Assembly (NCBI GenBank): GCA_019918135.1
Contig: WBZZ01000953.1
Span: forward strand, 1-64,000
Direction of reading: 5' to 3'
DNA length: 64,000 bases
Source of the DNA: Paulinella micropora
Taxonomy: Eukaryota; Cercozoa; Imbricatea; Euglyphida; Paulinellidae
Positions within the stretch are counted from its first letter, which is position 1, and every line of letters starts with the position of its first letter. The translations under genes and the position numbers were made by a program. A model generated the notes under the pieces. That model ran no database searches, was not told the origin of the DNA, and saw only the letters and a list, made by a program, of their open reading frames with translations. Below are positions 1 to 11,019 of this stretch, one piece after another.

Positions 1-1
1 C

Positions 2-223
2 GGATTCGAAATCTCAAAGCAGAGATTCCTAGTACAGAGAGTGGGGGGGGGCAGGGCATGGAGACAACACTCCTCCCCCAGAAACAAAACCGTCGAACAA
101 TTAATACATTTCCTGGTGATACACGCAAGTCCAGACCATTTTTCCGAGCAAGATGTCTTGCCTACAACCGCATTCGAAATCAATCGTCCGTCCCGCTCGC
201 AGGCTGAACTTCTGGTACTCTAG
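2..223 (+). CDS. C-terminal end of an unrecognised protein, cut by window edge
   Basis: A frame is open from base 2 to a TAG at 221-223, and its last ~45 codons read like a real protein tail (NKTVEQLIHFLVIHAS and onward). The gene would start left of the window. No domain is recognisable in so short a piece. The G run near position 50 sits inside the frame, so the upstream part may instead be non-coding and the true exon may begin after it. Confidence 0.3.
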   Translation, partial: GFEISKQRFLVQRVGGGRAWRQHSSPRNKTVEQLIHFLVIHASPDHFSEQDVLPTTAFEINRPSRSQAELLVL

Positions 224-930
224 GTCTGGGAACAGGCGCTGGCTGTGCCAGCTTCGCTTCTCCATTCGGGGGGGGGGGGGGGGCAGAAACCTGCAAGCAC
301 AAAGAAAAGAAAATCAGAACACAGTCGCGAGAGAGAAGAATTTTGGAGGAAACGGAGATAAATAGCTGTAGGGGGGGGGCCGACCTGCGAGAAATGTGGT
401 TTCTTTTTTTGGCTCGGTGGTTTCGCTGGGAAAGAAACCGGGAGGGGGGGGGGGGGCCGGCAGTCTTTTTTTCTTGTTCTTGGGGTGTGGGAAAAGGGAG
501 GGGGGTATGGTATAGACGAAGCCCCAACCGGAGCGCAAAGAAAAAAAAAGATTTAGCAGTGAGTGGGGGAGGGGGGGGCCGGCGGTCGGTTTCTTTTCGC
601 GGCCCCCCCCCTCCCGGTTTCTTCCCCCCCCCCCTCCACACCCCAAAAAAAGACGAGACCTTTTGTTAGCGAAAGGCGTTTCTTTCTTCTATGGGATAGT
701 CGCACGTGCTGGCCAGCATCCACCCTGGTGTTTTCCACACGACGTAGGTCCGGGCCCACAAAACACCGAAAAAAAGGGGGGGGCCGGACAGAAACGCGAA
801 GCTGTAAGGAAAGGAGGGGGGGGCCGGCCGGTGCAGAAACACAGGAAACAGAGAAAAAGAAAAAGAGCGCACAAGCCCTACCCCCTCTTTGTCTTCTCTG
901 TCGTTTCTGTCCCGCCGACCGCCCCGATAA
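224..930. other. intergenic region of repeated G/C homopolymer blocks
   Basis: No gene seen. The region carries at least six runs of 8-14 G or C, several followed by CCGGC and a T-rich stretch, spaced about 60-180 bases, and later the same motif inverted (C run then TTTCTT). It is the presumed 5' region of the kelch gene. The same style of block recurs in most intergenic gaps of this window. Confidence 0.6.
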
Positions 931-2415
931 ATGCAGACCAGAAGGAAAAGAAGGCTGGCCCAAACCTTAGCCTGGTCCCGCCAATGTCGCGGGATCGACG
1001 ACGATGGCGCGGACGATACGGCGGCCTCCGAGCCCGTTGTCGTGAACAAGACCGCCGTGGAGTTGTACCAGACCCTGTTGGACACGGTGTCGAAGCTACA
1101 GTCGCTGCAGGACGGCCGCTTCGGGGACGGTTTGGCCGATGGATCAACTACGGTCCTCCTGGAACGAAGGCCCTCGGCCGACGGCTTCAGGCTGGCAGGC
1201 ACGCGCACCAAGTGGCAAGAATTGCCCCGCGCAATTTCGGAGGCCCGGCAGCAGCTGACTGCTACAAATGCCAAGCGCATGCAAGACATAGAAGCCCTGG
1301 AGGCCGAGAGCGCGGCGCTGTGCCTGCGCATGGAACAGAGCTCAGAGCAAAAGGAGCTCAGCGACCAACTGTACTGCGTCCGCCAAATGATCGGCAAGCA
1401 CAAGGCAGAGCTGCAAGAACAATCTTCACGTGAGACGCTGGAAGTAGAAGCGGACGTAGAACGCGAAAATTGTCTCATAGAGCTCTCCGTGGTGCACCAG
1501 CCATCTTGGAGCTCGAGGGAAAAGACGCGAGTCCCGGCCCGCTCCGATTGTCTGTACGTGTTTGGCGGCTCCGCCGCGACCACTCGCCGGGGCCTGGGGC
1601 ACACGTTCTGCTACGACGCCGGGCAAAACCGCTGGACGCGACGCGGCGAGCTCCGCAAGCCCCGCACACATTTCGCCGGCACGGCCGTAGGCAAATGTCT
1701 GTACGCGATCGGGGGGGTCGACGGCGGGCACAGCTTGAAAGACGTCGAGCGCCTAGACCTCTCGCAATCGGACGCGAAATGGGAGCGACTGCCGCCGCTG
1801 CCACAGCCCTGCTTCGGCGCGCTGGCCCTGGCGCTCGACAACGCCATTTTTCTGCTCGGCGGCTCGGGCGACACCCAGAATCTGGCACGCGTCGCGGTCT
1901 TTGACCTGGCTACAGAGGACTGGTCCGAGTCTCCGTCTATGATCAGGGCCCGGCAGTTTGCCGGCGGCGGCGTGCTGGACGAACAGCTATACGTCTTTGG
2001 GGGCAGGGGCAACACAAGCAAGGCCCTGGCCTATGCGGAACGCTGCAGCCCCGGGGGCCCGTGGTGTGAGGTGGCGCGCCTGGGGGTTGCGAGGTGGGGC
2101 TGCGGGTGTGCCGTGCTCAACCGCAAACTTTACGCCCTTGGCGGCCGGAACGCGCTGGATCAGGTGCTAGCTTCCGTCGAGCGCTATGACCCGGCCCTGA
2201 ACGTCTGGGAGGAAGTCGCGCCGCTGCTTCAGGAGCGCGGGGGCTCGGCCGCGGCCGTGCTCAACAACGAACTGTATGTGATGGGCGGCTCCGATCGCGA
2301 AGGGAAAGCGCTCGCCTCTGTCGAGCGCTACGACGAGCGCCGGAATGCCTGGGCTTTTGTCACCAATATGCCTGCGTCCTTAAGCGGGGCCGCCTGCGCA
2401 GTTGCGTTGGGCTGA
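931..2415 (+). CDS. kelch-repeat beta-propeller protein
   Basis: The protein is 494 residues. Residues about 90-185 are charged and helical, probably coiled coil. Six kelch blades follow from about residue 205 to the end, each with the hallmark double glycine after a hydrophobic strand: CLYVFGG, CLYAIGG, AIFLLGG, QLYVFGG, KLYALGG and ELYVMGG, and the usual downstream Y-x-W pair (SVERYDPALNVWEEV). Kelch propellers bind partner proteins, often as substrate adaptors of cullin-3 ubiquitin ligases, but no BTB domain is present here. The ATG at 931 is the first in frame; no better start is seen. An ATTAAA lies about 60 bases after the stop. It fits the group of ubiquitin-type adaptors in this window. 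Confidence 0.88.
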   Translation: MQTRRKRRLAQTLAWSRQCRGIDDDGADDTAASEPVVVNKTAVELYQTLLDTVSKLQSLQDGRFGDGLADGSTTVLLERRPSADGFRLAGTRTKWQELPRAISEARQQLTATNAKRMQDIEALEAESAALCLRMEQSSEQKELSDQLYCVRQMIGKHKAELQEQSSRETLEVEADVERENCLIELSVVHQPSWSSREKTRVPARSDCLYVFGGSAATTRRGLGHTFCYDAGQNRWTRRGELRKPRTHFAGTAVGKCLYAIGGVDGGHSLKDVERLDLSQSDAKWERLPPLPQPCFGALALALDNAIFLLGGSGDTQNLARVAVFDLATEDWSESPSMIRARQFAGGGVLDEQLYVFGGRGNTSKALAYAERCSPGGPWCEVARLGVARWGCGCAVLNRKLYALGGRNALDQVLASVERYDPALNVWEEVAPLLQERGGSAAAVLNNELYVMGGSDREGKALASVERYDERRNAWAFVTNMPASLSGAACAVALG

Positions 2416-2503
2416 CATTCCCTGCTGGTCCGTTTTGCGCTTGGACGGAAATCGACCCTTTCTGTTCCCTCTGATTAAAAGAAAAAGTAAAGCAGAGCCG
2501 GCG

Positions 2504-2701
2504 ATGGCAGCTAGGGGAGGTCTGCTGGCACGGTACTTTGTGCTCTTTACTCTGTTGCAGCTCCAACATTTAAGCGTCGTAACGCTGCAACAGATTGAAG
2601 ATCTCATCTTTGAACTCATTTCAATACGCGATCTTCGAAGCCCGGCCTCGGGAAAAAAAAAGCTTTTATTAAATCAAAGAATCTTGTTGTGTGGGTGTTG
2701 A
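2504..2701 (+). CDS. possible small hydrophobic protein
   Basis: A 65-residue frame begins with MAARGGLLARYFVLFTLL, a possible signal or membrane segment, and continues with a leucine/isoleucine-rich helix (QQIEDLIFELISI). An ATTAAA-type signal overlaps its last codons (about 2664), which is unusual and argues that this stretch could instead be 3' untranslated sequence of the kelch gene. Not recognised; low confidence. Confidence 0.2.
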   Translation: MAARGGLLARYFVLFTLLQLQHLSVVTLQQIEDLIFELISIRDLRSPASGKKKLLLNQRILLCGC

Positions 2702-2927
2702 AACTCTTGGAGAGCGACGGGCCCGTCACGCCTGACACGGTTTCTTCTGTCCCGTCGGTGAATTTCAAGACAAACGTTGGAAATGCCGCAATTTTCCGGT
2801 GAAACTTCCGCTAGTGCAATTGTCAACCCTAGCTGCAGTGTTCCCGAAAAGACATTTACTAAAAAAAGACATGGCCACCCCCCTCCCGTTCCTTGAGCTA
2901 TGGTCACCGTTTTTTCTCACTGGCACA
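2702..2927. other. short intergenic gap between convergent genes
   Basis: No gene seen. It separates the plus-strand kelch transcript from the minus-strand zinc protein; the TTTATT at about 2664 reads as AATAAA on the minus strand and may serve the minus-strand gene. Confidence 0.4.
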
Positions 2928-3590
2928 CTAGGCATCCTCTTGCTGCCGCGGCTGTCCCAGAAATTTAGTCAGCTGGGGCTGAAGGTTTTTTTTCCAGTGC
3001 GGGTGTTGTACGGGCAGTGCCGCCTTTTTCTGGGCAGGTTTTTTGCCACTGCGGCGTTGAGCCACAGTAGCCGCCTTCCTTGGTTTTTCTTGGCGCGGCA
3101 CGTCCCCTTCGTCTTGTCTGGCGACGCAGCCGTTCTGGCATCGCGAGAGGCACACGTGTGGTCGTGTGCTGAACCCGCAGTCAAAGCAGGCCTGGGCTAC
3201 GCATGCTGGCTTGGGGCACAGATAAAGCCGACGCCTGCGGCATTGCCGACAAAGCCCCATGTCGTCCCGGCCCACGATGCTGGCGCCCGTACACGCCGCA
3301 CACTGCACTTGCCTGGTTGCCGCCTTGCCCCACCAGTCGTCGATTGTTTCCCGGACCTCACAGGCCGCCGGCTCTGCACAGTCCTGCGCCAGTACTAGTT
3401 CGACCCTCTGCGCCTCTTCTTCTGCCAACGCGGTTCGGAGGCCTTCCTCTTCCTGAGCCAACCGTGCTTGGTGGCGTTCCCGCTCCGCCGCACAAACGGT
3501 ACAGGTTTGCCCGCGCCCCATGACGAGCCGTTCGGCGCGGGCTGTCGGCCACGACGCCAGCGGGCCCCGCTCTGGTGCATCCTCGGCCAT
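2928..3590 (-). CDS. small zinc-binding protein with basic C-terminal tail
   Basis: The protein is about 220 residues counting from MAEDAPERG. A CxxC pair near the N terminus is followed by an acidic/glutamine-rich helix, then a cysteine block (CAAC, CRQC, CPKPAC, CFDC, then HVC and CQNGC) that would bind two or three zinc ions in a RING- or zinc-ribbon-like fold. The last 60 residues are rich in lysine, arginine and glutamine, typical of nucleic-acid or nuclear targeting tails. The start at 3590 was preferred to an in-frame ATG 16 codons upstream because a T/C-rich leader lies between. The family is not recognised; DNA/RNA binding or ubiquitin ligase activity are both possible. Confidence 0.6.
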   Translation of the reverse strand: MAEDAPERGPLASWPTARAERLVMGRGQTCTVCAAERERHQARLAQEEEGLRTALAEEEAQRVELVLAQDCAEPAACEVRETIDDWWGKAATRQVQCAACTGASIVGRDDMGLCRQCRRRRLYLCPKPACVAQACFDCGFSTRPHVCLSRCQNGCVARQDEGDVPRQEKPRKAATVAQRRSGKKPAQKKAALPVQHPHWKKNLQPQLTKFLGQPRQQEDA

Positions 3591-3741
3591 CCCAAGCTGC
3601 GAGGCCTTCTGCAGCTTTGTTGGCATCATCCACAACACCTTTTTTTGGGGGGGGTCCCTTCGATTTTATCTACGGACGGCGGTCTTGGGGGCTGTGGCAA
3701 GGCGGACGCGGCCCCCCCCCCCCCCCCCCGAAAAAGAAGCT

Positions 3742-4179
3742 TCACACACACGCGCCTTTGACCTCCCAGCCGTCGCTAGTCTGCCTGATGTCTCGGAAGT
3801 CGATTTGTGGCCAGCTGCCCAGCTGGCAACGCAGCAAAGACCAGCCCTGGCAGTGTTCCTTCGCGCCTTGGGCCGCCAGGGTTTCTTGAAGGCTGTAAGA
3901 GAGCTGAGCGAGACAGATCAGGCACTTGAAGCTCAGGGTTGGTGACGGCCGACTTTCTATGATGCGCATCAACGAAGGTGCGAAGCGCGGCTTGTCCTTT
4001 TGTCGAAGAACTGGCAACTCATGAGCGGTCAACGCTTGCACGAGCTTGGCATCCACCTGATATAACGGGACGACAGGTACCTCATGTTCTGTTCTGCGCT
4101 TCTTCTGGGGCCCGTCACGCAAACTGCGACCGGCCTCCGAGTTATAGCTTGCTTGGCCAAAGAAGTCGAGCAAGCTCAT
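3742..4179 (-). CDS. small protein with PIP-box-like N terminus
   Basis: The protein is 145 residues counting from the ATG at 4179. It opens with MSLLDFFGQ, which resembles the core of a PCNA-interacting peptide (hydrophobic residue, two residues, two aromatics), though the usual glutamine is absent. A CLIC pair and a later HC and C in the C-terminal half could form a zinc site. The upstream in-frame extension to 4449 is low-complexity Gly/Lys/Pro from a G/C tract and is unlikely to be translated. If the motif is real the protein could be recruited to sliding clamps at replication forks, next to the primase gene. That role is inference. Confidence 0.5.
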   Translation of the reverse strand: MSLLDFFGQASYNSEAGRSLRDGPQKKRRTEHEVPVVPLYQVDAKLVQALTAHELPVLRQKDKPRFAPSLMRIIESRPSPTLSFKCLICLAQLSYSLQETLAAQGAKEHCQGWSLLRCQLGSWPQIDFRDIRQTSDGWEVKGACV

Positions 4180-4494
4180 TTCGAGAATGGAAAGGAGGTT
4201 AAGACAGGACCCGACAACTTTGCGACAAATGGTTAGGATTTTTTTGTCTGGTTTGTGCGCAAATTGTCTGCTAAAGTCCAAAGTCTTTTTTTTTGGGGGG
4301 GAGGGGGATAGGAAAGGGGAAAGAAGAAATGACAGTCCGCCCGACGGGCGACCGTCCCCCCCCCCCTTCTCTCTTCCCCTCCATTTTCGACCATCCCCCC
4401 CCCCCTTCTCTCTCTCAGCTAGTATTTTTCTTTTTCTTCTTCTCGTCAAAAAGCCCAGTTAAAAAAAGTATTAAAAGGAAAAAATCAGGTTGTG

Positions 4495-5620
4495 ATGCAA
4501 ATCCCGCAGGCAATCCATTGGGCCGAGGGCGAAAGCTTGTTTCGGCAGATCCAAACCCTGCTGGATACTGGCAAGCGCCGCGTGGAGGAACAAAAGCTTA
4601 CCCCCAACTTTACCCTCATGTCTGGGGCCGGCTACACTTGACGGTTTCTGAGCAGAAAGAAATGCCAGGCCTGTTACGCAGGCTGGCGCGCAACCCCTAC
4701 GCGCCGGTGCTCAATCGAATCGCCCTGGTGCAGGTCATCCACAGTCCCTCGGCCCTCATAGTTGACCTCGACGCGCGGCAAACTCCGGAGCTCACGCCCA
4801 AGCGCTTTCTGGAATTCATGCAGCGCTTACTCGTCGTGCTGGCCCGCCTCGTGATCGTGCGTCTGGTCGCCGAGGGCAAGTCTGCGGCCGAGGTTTGGGG
4901 CGTTTGCACGGCCCACGTCCTGCAGAGCCACGGCCGCGTGGAGAAGTGGCAGAACCTGCCCAACACAACAGCCGGGGGCAGCCGCCGCCAGCTTAAGAAG
5001 TATGACAAACTTTCGTACCACCTCGTTTTCCCCGAGCTAATTTTGGGCTGGGCAGACGCCGGCTCGCTCACGTGCGAGGCTACTGATGAATTTGCGCGCC
5101 TCCATCCATCCTTTGCAACAGATGTCGACCTGTCGAAGGTTGTAGACCTGTCCATCTACAAACAAGGAGGGGGCATGTGCCGCTACCCGTTCTGCGACAA
5201 GGCAGAACGCAAGCCCTGCGCCGGATGCTTCCAGACAAAGGTAAGCGATGGGCACTGCCGCTTTGGCAAATACTGCCACAACCCAGTCTATGCGCAGCGG
5301 CCCCTGCTGCCGATTGCCCGTTACCAATTTCGCCCGGCGGGCGGCAGCAGCTCCAGTAGTTCCAGCTCTTGTTCGCCTCCCTCGCTCTGTGACCCTTCGA
5401 TTGAATTCCTGGCGGCCAGCCTCGTATTTGAGCTTTGCGACAGAATGACGGACGGGCAATTGGACAGCTTTGTGCTGCTGGCCAGCGTGGGCGAAACCGA
5501 CGCCATGGCAGCAGGCCCCTCGTGGCAGGACTCGGGTGCCCCCGTGCGCTTTCGCGAACGACTGTCGGGAAATGTTGCCGGCCCTTCGACCCGCCAGCAG
5601 CAGCATGAAAAGGCCTCTAG
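4495..5620 (+). CDS. UL52/PrimPol-type DNA primase, first part, broken
   Basis: The region shows the archaeo-eukaryotic primase pattern: a metal-binding acidic motif (IVDLDA, about 4758-4775), a serine/histidine motif (SYHLVFP, about 5013-5033) and a third motif (VDLSIYKQGGG, about 5143-5175), followed by a cysteine cluster (about 5178-5275) that probably binds zinc. Herpesvirus UL52 and eukaryotic PrimPol share this order. Such enzymes make primers for viral DNA replication in the nucleus. The likely start is the ATG at 4495. A serine-rich linker follows. The gene is cut at 5620 by the 10.7 kb transposon; its C-terminal portion lies beyond 16290. Apart from the insertion it appears broken about twice in total. 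Confidence 0.7.
5617..5620. repeat. CTAG target-site copy, left
   Basis: CTAG directly abuts the left terminal inverted repeat of the transposon and recurs next to the right one, as expected for a 4 bp target-site duplication. Because CTAG is a palindrome the exact split between target and repeat end could be 2-4 bases. Confidence 0.6.
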
Positions 5621-5983
5621 AACTAAACATTCGACAATCTTGGGGGTATCCCTTTTTCCGAAATTTTCCATGAAGTATATGGACTTTTTTGAAAACGTGT
5701 GGAAATGAAAGGAAATGAATTCCCTGATTGCAGAACATATAAAAATAATATTAAAATATGTTTTTATTAATTGTAATACACTTTAACTTCATCTTCAGAG
5801 GTGGGCAGGAACCGGTCCGACACGGTAATTTTTCTACTTTTTCGTAGTCCCGGCTACCATGAATCTATGATGATAACAATGCCGAACATGCAGAATTTGC
5901 TTTTACTGTTTATTCTTGCTTATATTAAGCATTTTACTATATTAAGACATGGTTTTACCTTCAAAAAATTCTGTTTGCCCGCT
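5621..5983 (+). repeat. left terminal inverted repeat
   Basis: It matches the reverse complement of 15927-16289 almost throughout, with scattered substitutions and a divergent inner end that runs into a G tract (about 6006-6038). The outer ~100 bases are the best conserved. The inner part carries ATTAAA/AATAAA-like signals. Confidence 0.9.
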
Positions 5984-6200
5984 GTGACGTACGCTGGTAC
6001 GTAGAGGGGGGAGGGGGGGGGGTGGGGGGGGGGGGGGAATGGGTCGGAGGGAGGACGCTTCACATCAGATTCTGGTGCATTATCAGAGTTAAACAAATTT
6101 CTAATTTCAGTTTTTAGAAGAAGCGTTACAGTTGCAGTTGCCCTAGACAAAAACCATTATGAAAAAGTCGGACCCAGAAAAATTCATTCAAAAAAAATAA

Positions 6201-7329
6201 TCACATACGACCACGTCCACGTCCACGTCCACGTCCACCCGCAGCACGACGTGCGCGGCGACGTCCGCGCAAACGGATTCCTGAGTTACGCATTCTCCAA
6301 CTTGCGTCGGAGCGATCTGAATCATCTACAATATGGATAGCATCATGTTAAGGAGGAGAAGAACAAGAAGAAGAAGAAGAAGAAGAAGAAGAAGAAGAAG
6401 AAGAAGAAGAAGAAGAAGAAGAAGAAGAAGAAGAAGAAGAAGAAGAAGAAAACTAATACCATGCTTTTCTTCCTCTGAACCAGAAGATCGATCAGACGAT
6501 GAGTCAGTTGATGAACTGGAAGATGAAGTATCAGATAAGTCATCCTCTGAATCTGCCACTGGTTCTGCAGGCTGAGCAGCACCAAGCTCTTCTTCCTCAG
6601 GGAACCCACAGTCGCATCGTTCGAAATGGTTCCACGCTTGTTCAATAAGCTCTGCCTTCTTGAACTGTTTCCGATCGGAGTTTTGCGTTGCAACACCATG
6701 CATTCTCATCCATGATTTCAATTCGCTAACTACCATCTGCTTGGACGCAAATTGCTTTTTTTCCTCTGACGATCTTAGCAACGTGAGAATTTTCCGCCAA
6801 GGCTCAGAAGCATTTCCAAATGCTAAATCCTGCTCCTGCTTTTCTTCGCTAGTAAGCTGTCTTGCACCACGCCATCTCGGGTGAGCTGGAGGACGTCCTT
6901 CATTAACAAAATAAGTGCGTGGTAAGGACAGCAGCTCTTCATCGGTCAAACGCGTAAGTGCGTTCATTTTCTCCTGTCGTTCTTGAGGCAACTCCATCCA
7001 ATTTACAGGTAGCTCGTCGATCAATCGAAATTCTGCTCTCCATTCCTTGCCTTTTGCATCGACACAGGACATATGAGCAGGACGGCCGGGCAGGCCGCCT
7101 TCGAAGTAATCTCCATCCACCTCTACTCTGGTCAAATTTCCACCTGCTAACATTTCCTCCACATGTGCTCGCTCATCCGGCCCTAGGTATTTAGTAGCCA
7201 AAGCACGAATATCCTTCTTCAGGCGCGGATTGACGAAGTAGCCGACTGGAAGCTTGGGAGGCATGTCGGTCGCTGTCATAAATAGAGAGAGAGATAGATA
7301 GATAGAACGAGAGAAAGAGAGAGAGAGAG

Positions 7330-7360
<31 letters not shown>

Positions 7361-10341
7361 AAGAGAAAGATAGATAATATTATTACCGGGGCGTCCGATA
7401 AACAAATTGATCGGTTCTCCTCTGGGATCATCACGCACTCCATGAAAATCCTGTGCGTCTCCCCAAGTAGCGATCTCTACAGTCGGCAAAGCGTCAGGAT
7501 CTTTCTTGGTGATTCTATATGCCAAGGGTTTGTTGTAGTTTTTGAAACTCTTGTTCATACACGGGCTAAAATGAGTCATCCAGTCGTAGTTACATCCGAG
7601 AACAACCAGCACATGCCTCTTCTTGTGCTGCTTCTTGAATGCAAGAATGAGCTTTAATAACGCTTGAGCGATGTTAGTTGTCAGGAAGGTGCTCTTCCAC
7701 CCGATATCCATAACTCGAAATTCCTGATCATCTCCATCGTGCCCGTGCCCTGGTGGCTTGCGATGTGACTCTACTTGGAAACGGATTCCTCTGTCAACGG
7801 CATTGAGCCCAAGGAAACCCAGCATCGCCCACGCGGTGTTATCACCAGCTCCGTCCCACTCAAGATATAATTTCCACGCTTGCATTGTGCGAGGGTTCCA
7901 AAGTTGCCAATGTAAAAGTGCGGCAAGCATAGTAATGTTGCTGTTCGCGCCGTGTTCTACCGCGCCTTCAAGGTACGTCAGAATAAAATGCGTATCGGTA
8001 GTGTAGCAGGTATTGATTCCAACGCAAAGGCGAAACACAATTTTTCCTTTGAAATCTTTCGCGGCGCGGCGGCAAGATGGGATCTTCACTGGCGGTTTCA
8101 TATCGGCTGATATGACTGTGGCAGCAAAATCTGCTGGTGCTGCCTTCTTGCGCTGCATGCTGGCAACGCGGCACGCCCTGTGAATTTTGTGATGAAGCCT
8201 GCTACGGCGACGCCATTCTTGAGCTTCTACTTCAGTCCTGAAACCGTTAGAATGATCAGCAGCAAGCTCTGTGCAGATCTCGCATTTTGAGAAATCTCCT
8301 TCTGCAAAACAAACCTGTAATAAGTAATGATAACGAAAATATGCATAATACCTCTGACAAACTTGACGTGCGGAAAATCCATGCGCCAAACTTTGTTGAT
8401 CGTATTGTCTGTCGGAGGATTATTTGGATCAACTCGTTTCGAACAACCAAACCGAAGGCACATATCTTTCCAATTCTCGCGAACATAGTTTTAGACTCCT
8501 GCGTCCTGAGCCATTTCTTGCATCCTCCATATTCCGTCGCTGCATATCTCCGGGTAACTCTCCATGAACTTCTCGCAGAGTAATACTGCTACCACATCTT
8601 CTGTTTCAGGAACGGTTGAGTAGCTTTTTGTCAAAACCTTCGTGTTATTTGCAAGAAGTTTGTGTGCTCTTGACAAAACTTTATCACCGATCCCGTAGAT
8701 ACGCTGCCAGGCTACTTTGCACACAGCCTCCGTTAAATACATATACTGAAACGATCCAGTTTTTGTTTGAAACGATTCAAGCTGCGAAGCTGCCCAAGAA
8801 TAAAGCTCACTGAGAGACGATGACGCATTCTTCGCTCTCGTGTAAAGCACATCACGCGTGTCGATAAATGAATAACACTTCCACTTTTTGCAGCAGACAG
8901 ACTTAACTTCCCTGTCCAAGTCGGCGAAGGTAATCCCCAACAGTTTTTGGAGCGCAGACGGTCTCTGAAGCTTCACTGCACCTTTCGTGCGACTTTTCAT
9001 CGTGTAGGGGCGCGTTGGATTCTTACGTGGTCTGCTGTAAGGAATTGGTGATAATCTCATGATGTTATACAACAGCTCATTCGATTCCATAAGCTCGTCG
9101 AAGTTCAATCGAAGCTCGTTGGATAATTCCGCATCGTCCACGCCGACCAGAGGAGGAAGCAATCCAGGGTTGATAGATGCAGCATCACCGTTTGAATCCG
9201 TATCTGAACACTCTTCGTCGACGTTCTACGCAAACAAGATCGCTTATGAACATTAACCAGCATGAACATAGACAGGTAGAGAAAAAAAATTACCATGGAG
9301 CCAGTAGGAAGATATAGTCTAGAGCTGCTGCAGCTACTAACATCATATCCTGTAGTGACAGTAGAACTGTCTGACTGTTTCCAGCTGTCGAGGTTAGCAT
9401 CAACGTCAGGAACACCTGCCTGTAAAAAAGAATCTTCTCAGTAATAATTTTCATTTATTTATTTTTTACCTGTGCATCACTCAAGCTTGATTTTTCTGTG
9501 ATGACTGTAATGTCCGAGCTTTCCCTGGGCAGAAGCGTGCGGCGACTATCTGAAATTGAGGACACGCTGTCGAGAAGCTTCCTCTTTTTTTCCGGCGGAA
9601 TAGATGATGACCTGGAGAGCGGTTGCTTTCCATCAGAACTAATACTGCTGACCGACGCTAAAAGTTCAACCTTTGCTTCATGAAGCAAGGAAATTGACTT
9701 AAGTGGAAGCGGATGTTCTTTCTCAGGAACGATGAAACATACATGACCAATGTCAGTCTCGAACAGGAAAACTGGGATTTTAGCTCCTTCCTTGGCAGCC
9801 TCTTTCAACCAGACCGGATGTGCATCGCTTGGCAGCGTAGCTATCTCTAGGTCTGGATTAGGTGCATAGCTGAGCAAAATCTCTTGATCTTTCGATATTG
9901 CGGTGGTGACAGTCACAATAGGAGTACCCTTGCTGACCTGACATTATTTACAACAATATTTATAGAAAAAATACAACACACGTAACAAAAACTTACATTG
10001 CATGGATGTATGTAACAACTAACATAATTTACCTTCACGTTCGGTCGGCAAGTGTCATCGTCGAGCTTGTTGAACCCTTGCGATGAAGAGTTGATGAGAT
10101 GCATTGCATTCCTGCTCGATTCGTTAATGAATTTAATTGGATGCATCCCTGTTTGCAGGGAACTCCCAATTTTCATAGTGAAATGATCAGAAAATGCAAC
10201 ATGATCTGCAGCACGCAAAGACTTTCCTCCTGGTTCGAGGAGCCCAAGCTGAAAAGAAGGAGGAAGGTATTTATCAGCAAAGACTCCGTAGCCACCACCA
10301 CGGTGTGCCACATATATCGGCGCCTTGCTAGCCCTCAGCAT
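6201..10341 (-). CDS. transposon gene: SET-like domain plus transposase-like region, spliced
   Basis: Exons joined by GT-AG introns read right to left: 10341-10033, 9937-9470, 9419-9294, 9225-8352, 8301-7387, 7272-6460 and 6325-6201; introns at 9938-10032, 9420-9469, 9226-9293, 8302-8351, 7273-7386 and 6326-6459. The N-terminal third resembles a SET methyltransferase fold: GYGVFADK, then FINESSRNA where SET has its asparagine motif, then VSKDQEILLSYA near the end. After a serine-rich linker comes a large region with a CEIC zinc pair and LEWDGAGDNTAWAMLGFLG, which resembles the D-x-x-x-D-N block of DUF7869-type transposase-like proteins. The tail is RGRGRGR. One in-frame stop interrupts the fourth exon, so this copy may be inactive. 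The intron at 6326-6459 holds the (CTT)n tract. Confidence 0.6.
6354..6452 (+). repeat. (AAG)n microsatellite inside an intron
   Basis: About 30 tandem AAG units. On the minus strand this is CTT and lies between the donor at 6459 and acceptor at 6326 of the transposon gene, so it can act as an overlong polypyrimidine tract rather than as poly-leucine coding sequence. Confidence 0.85.
7284..7373. repeat. GA/TA microsatellite inside an intron
   Basis: Mixed GAGA and TATA repeats between a GTAATA donor (7386, minus strand) and a GACAG acceptor (7273). The intron is 114 bases, a multiple of three, so the frame stays open when unspliced. Confidence 0.7.
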
Positions 10342-10354
10342 GGCATACCTAAAG

Positions 10355-10506
10355 TTTGAAATACACATGAAAAAAATGGCAGCGCTTCCCGTTAGAGGGA
10401 ATCACTAAAAAAAAAAAAGGACAGAGAAAGGCTCACTGATAGAAGGCCACACACACTAGCTAGTTATACTAAAGCTAGTATCTATACTCCCCTCTTTAAA
10501 CTATGC

Positions 10507-10509
<3 letters not shown>
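10355..10509 (+). repeat. inner inverted repeat, left copy
   Basis: About 150 bases that recur inverted at 14424-14575, including a run around GCTCACTGATAGAA and TATACTCCCCTCT. Read outward the copy leads straight into the first exon of the minus-strand SET/transposase gene, so it may hold that gene's promoter or leader. Confidence 0.75.
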
Positions 10510-11014
<505 letters not shown>

Positions 11015-11019
11015 ATTGA

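Noticed and set aside
6333-6699. Poly-Arg, poly-Leu and poly-Phe frames over the (AAG)n tract
   Set aside because: They are products of the triplet repeat in different frames; the intron model with good splice sites explains the tract better.
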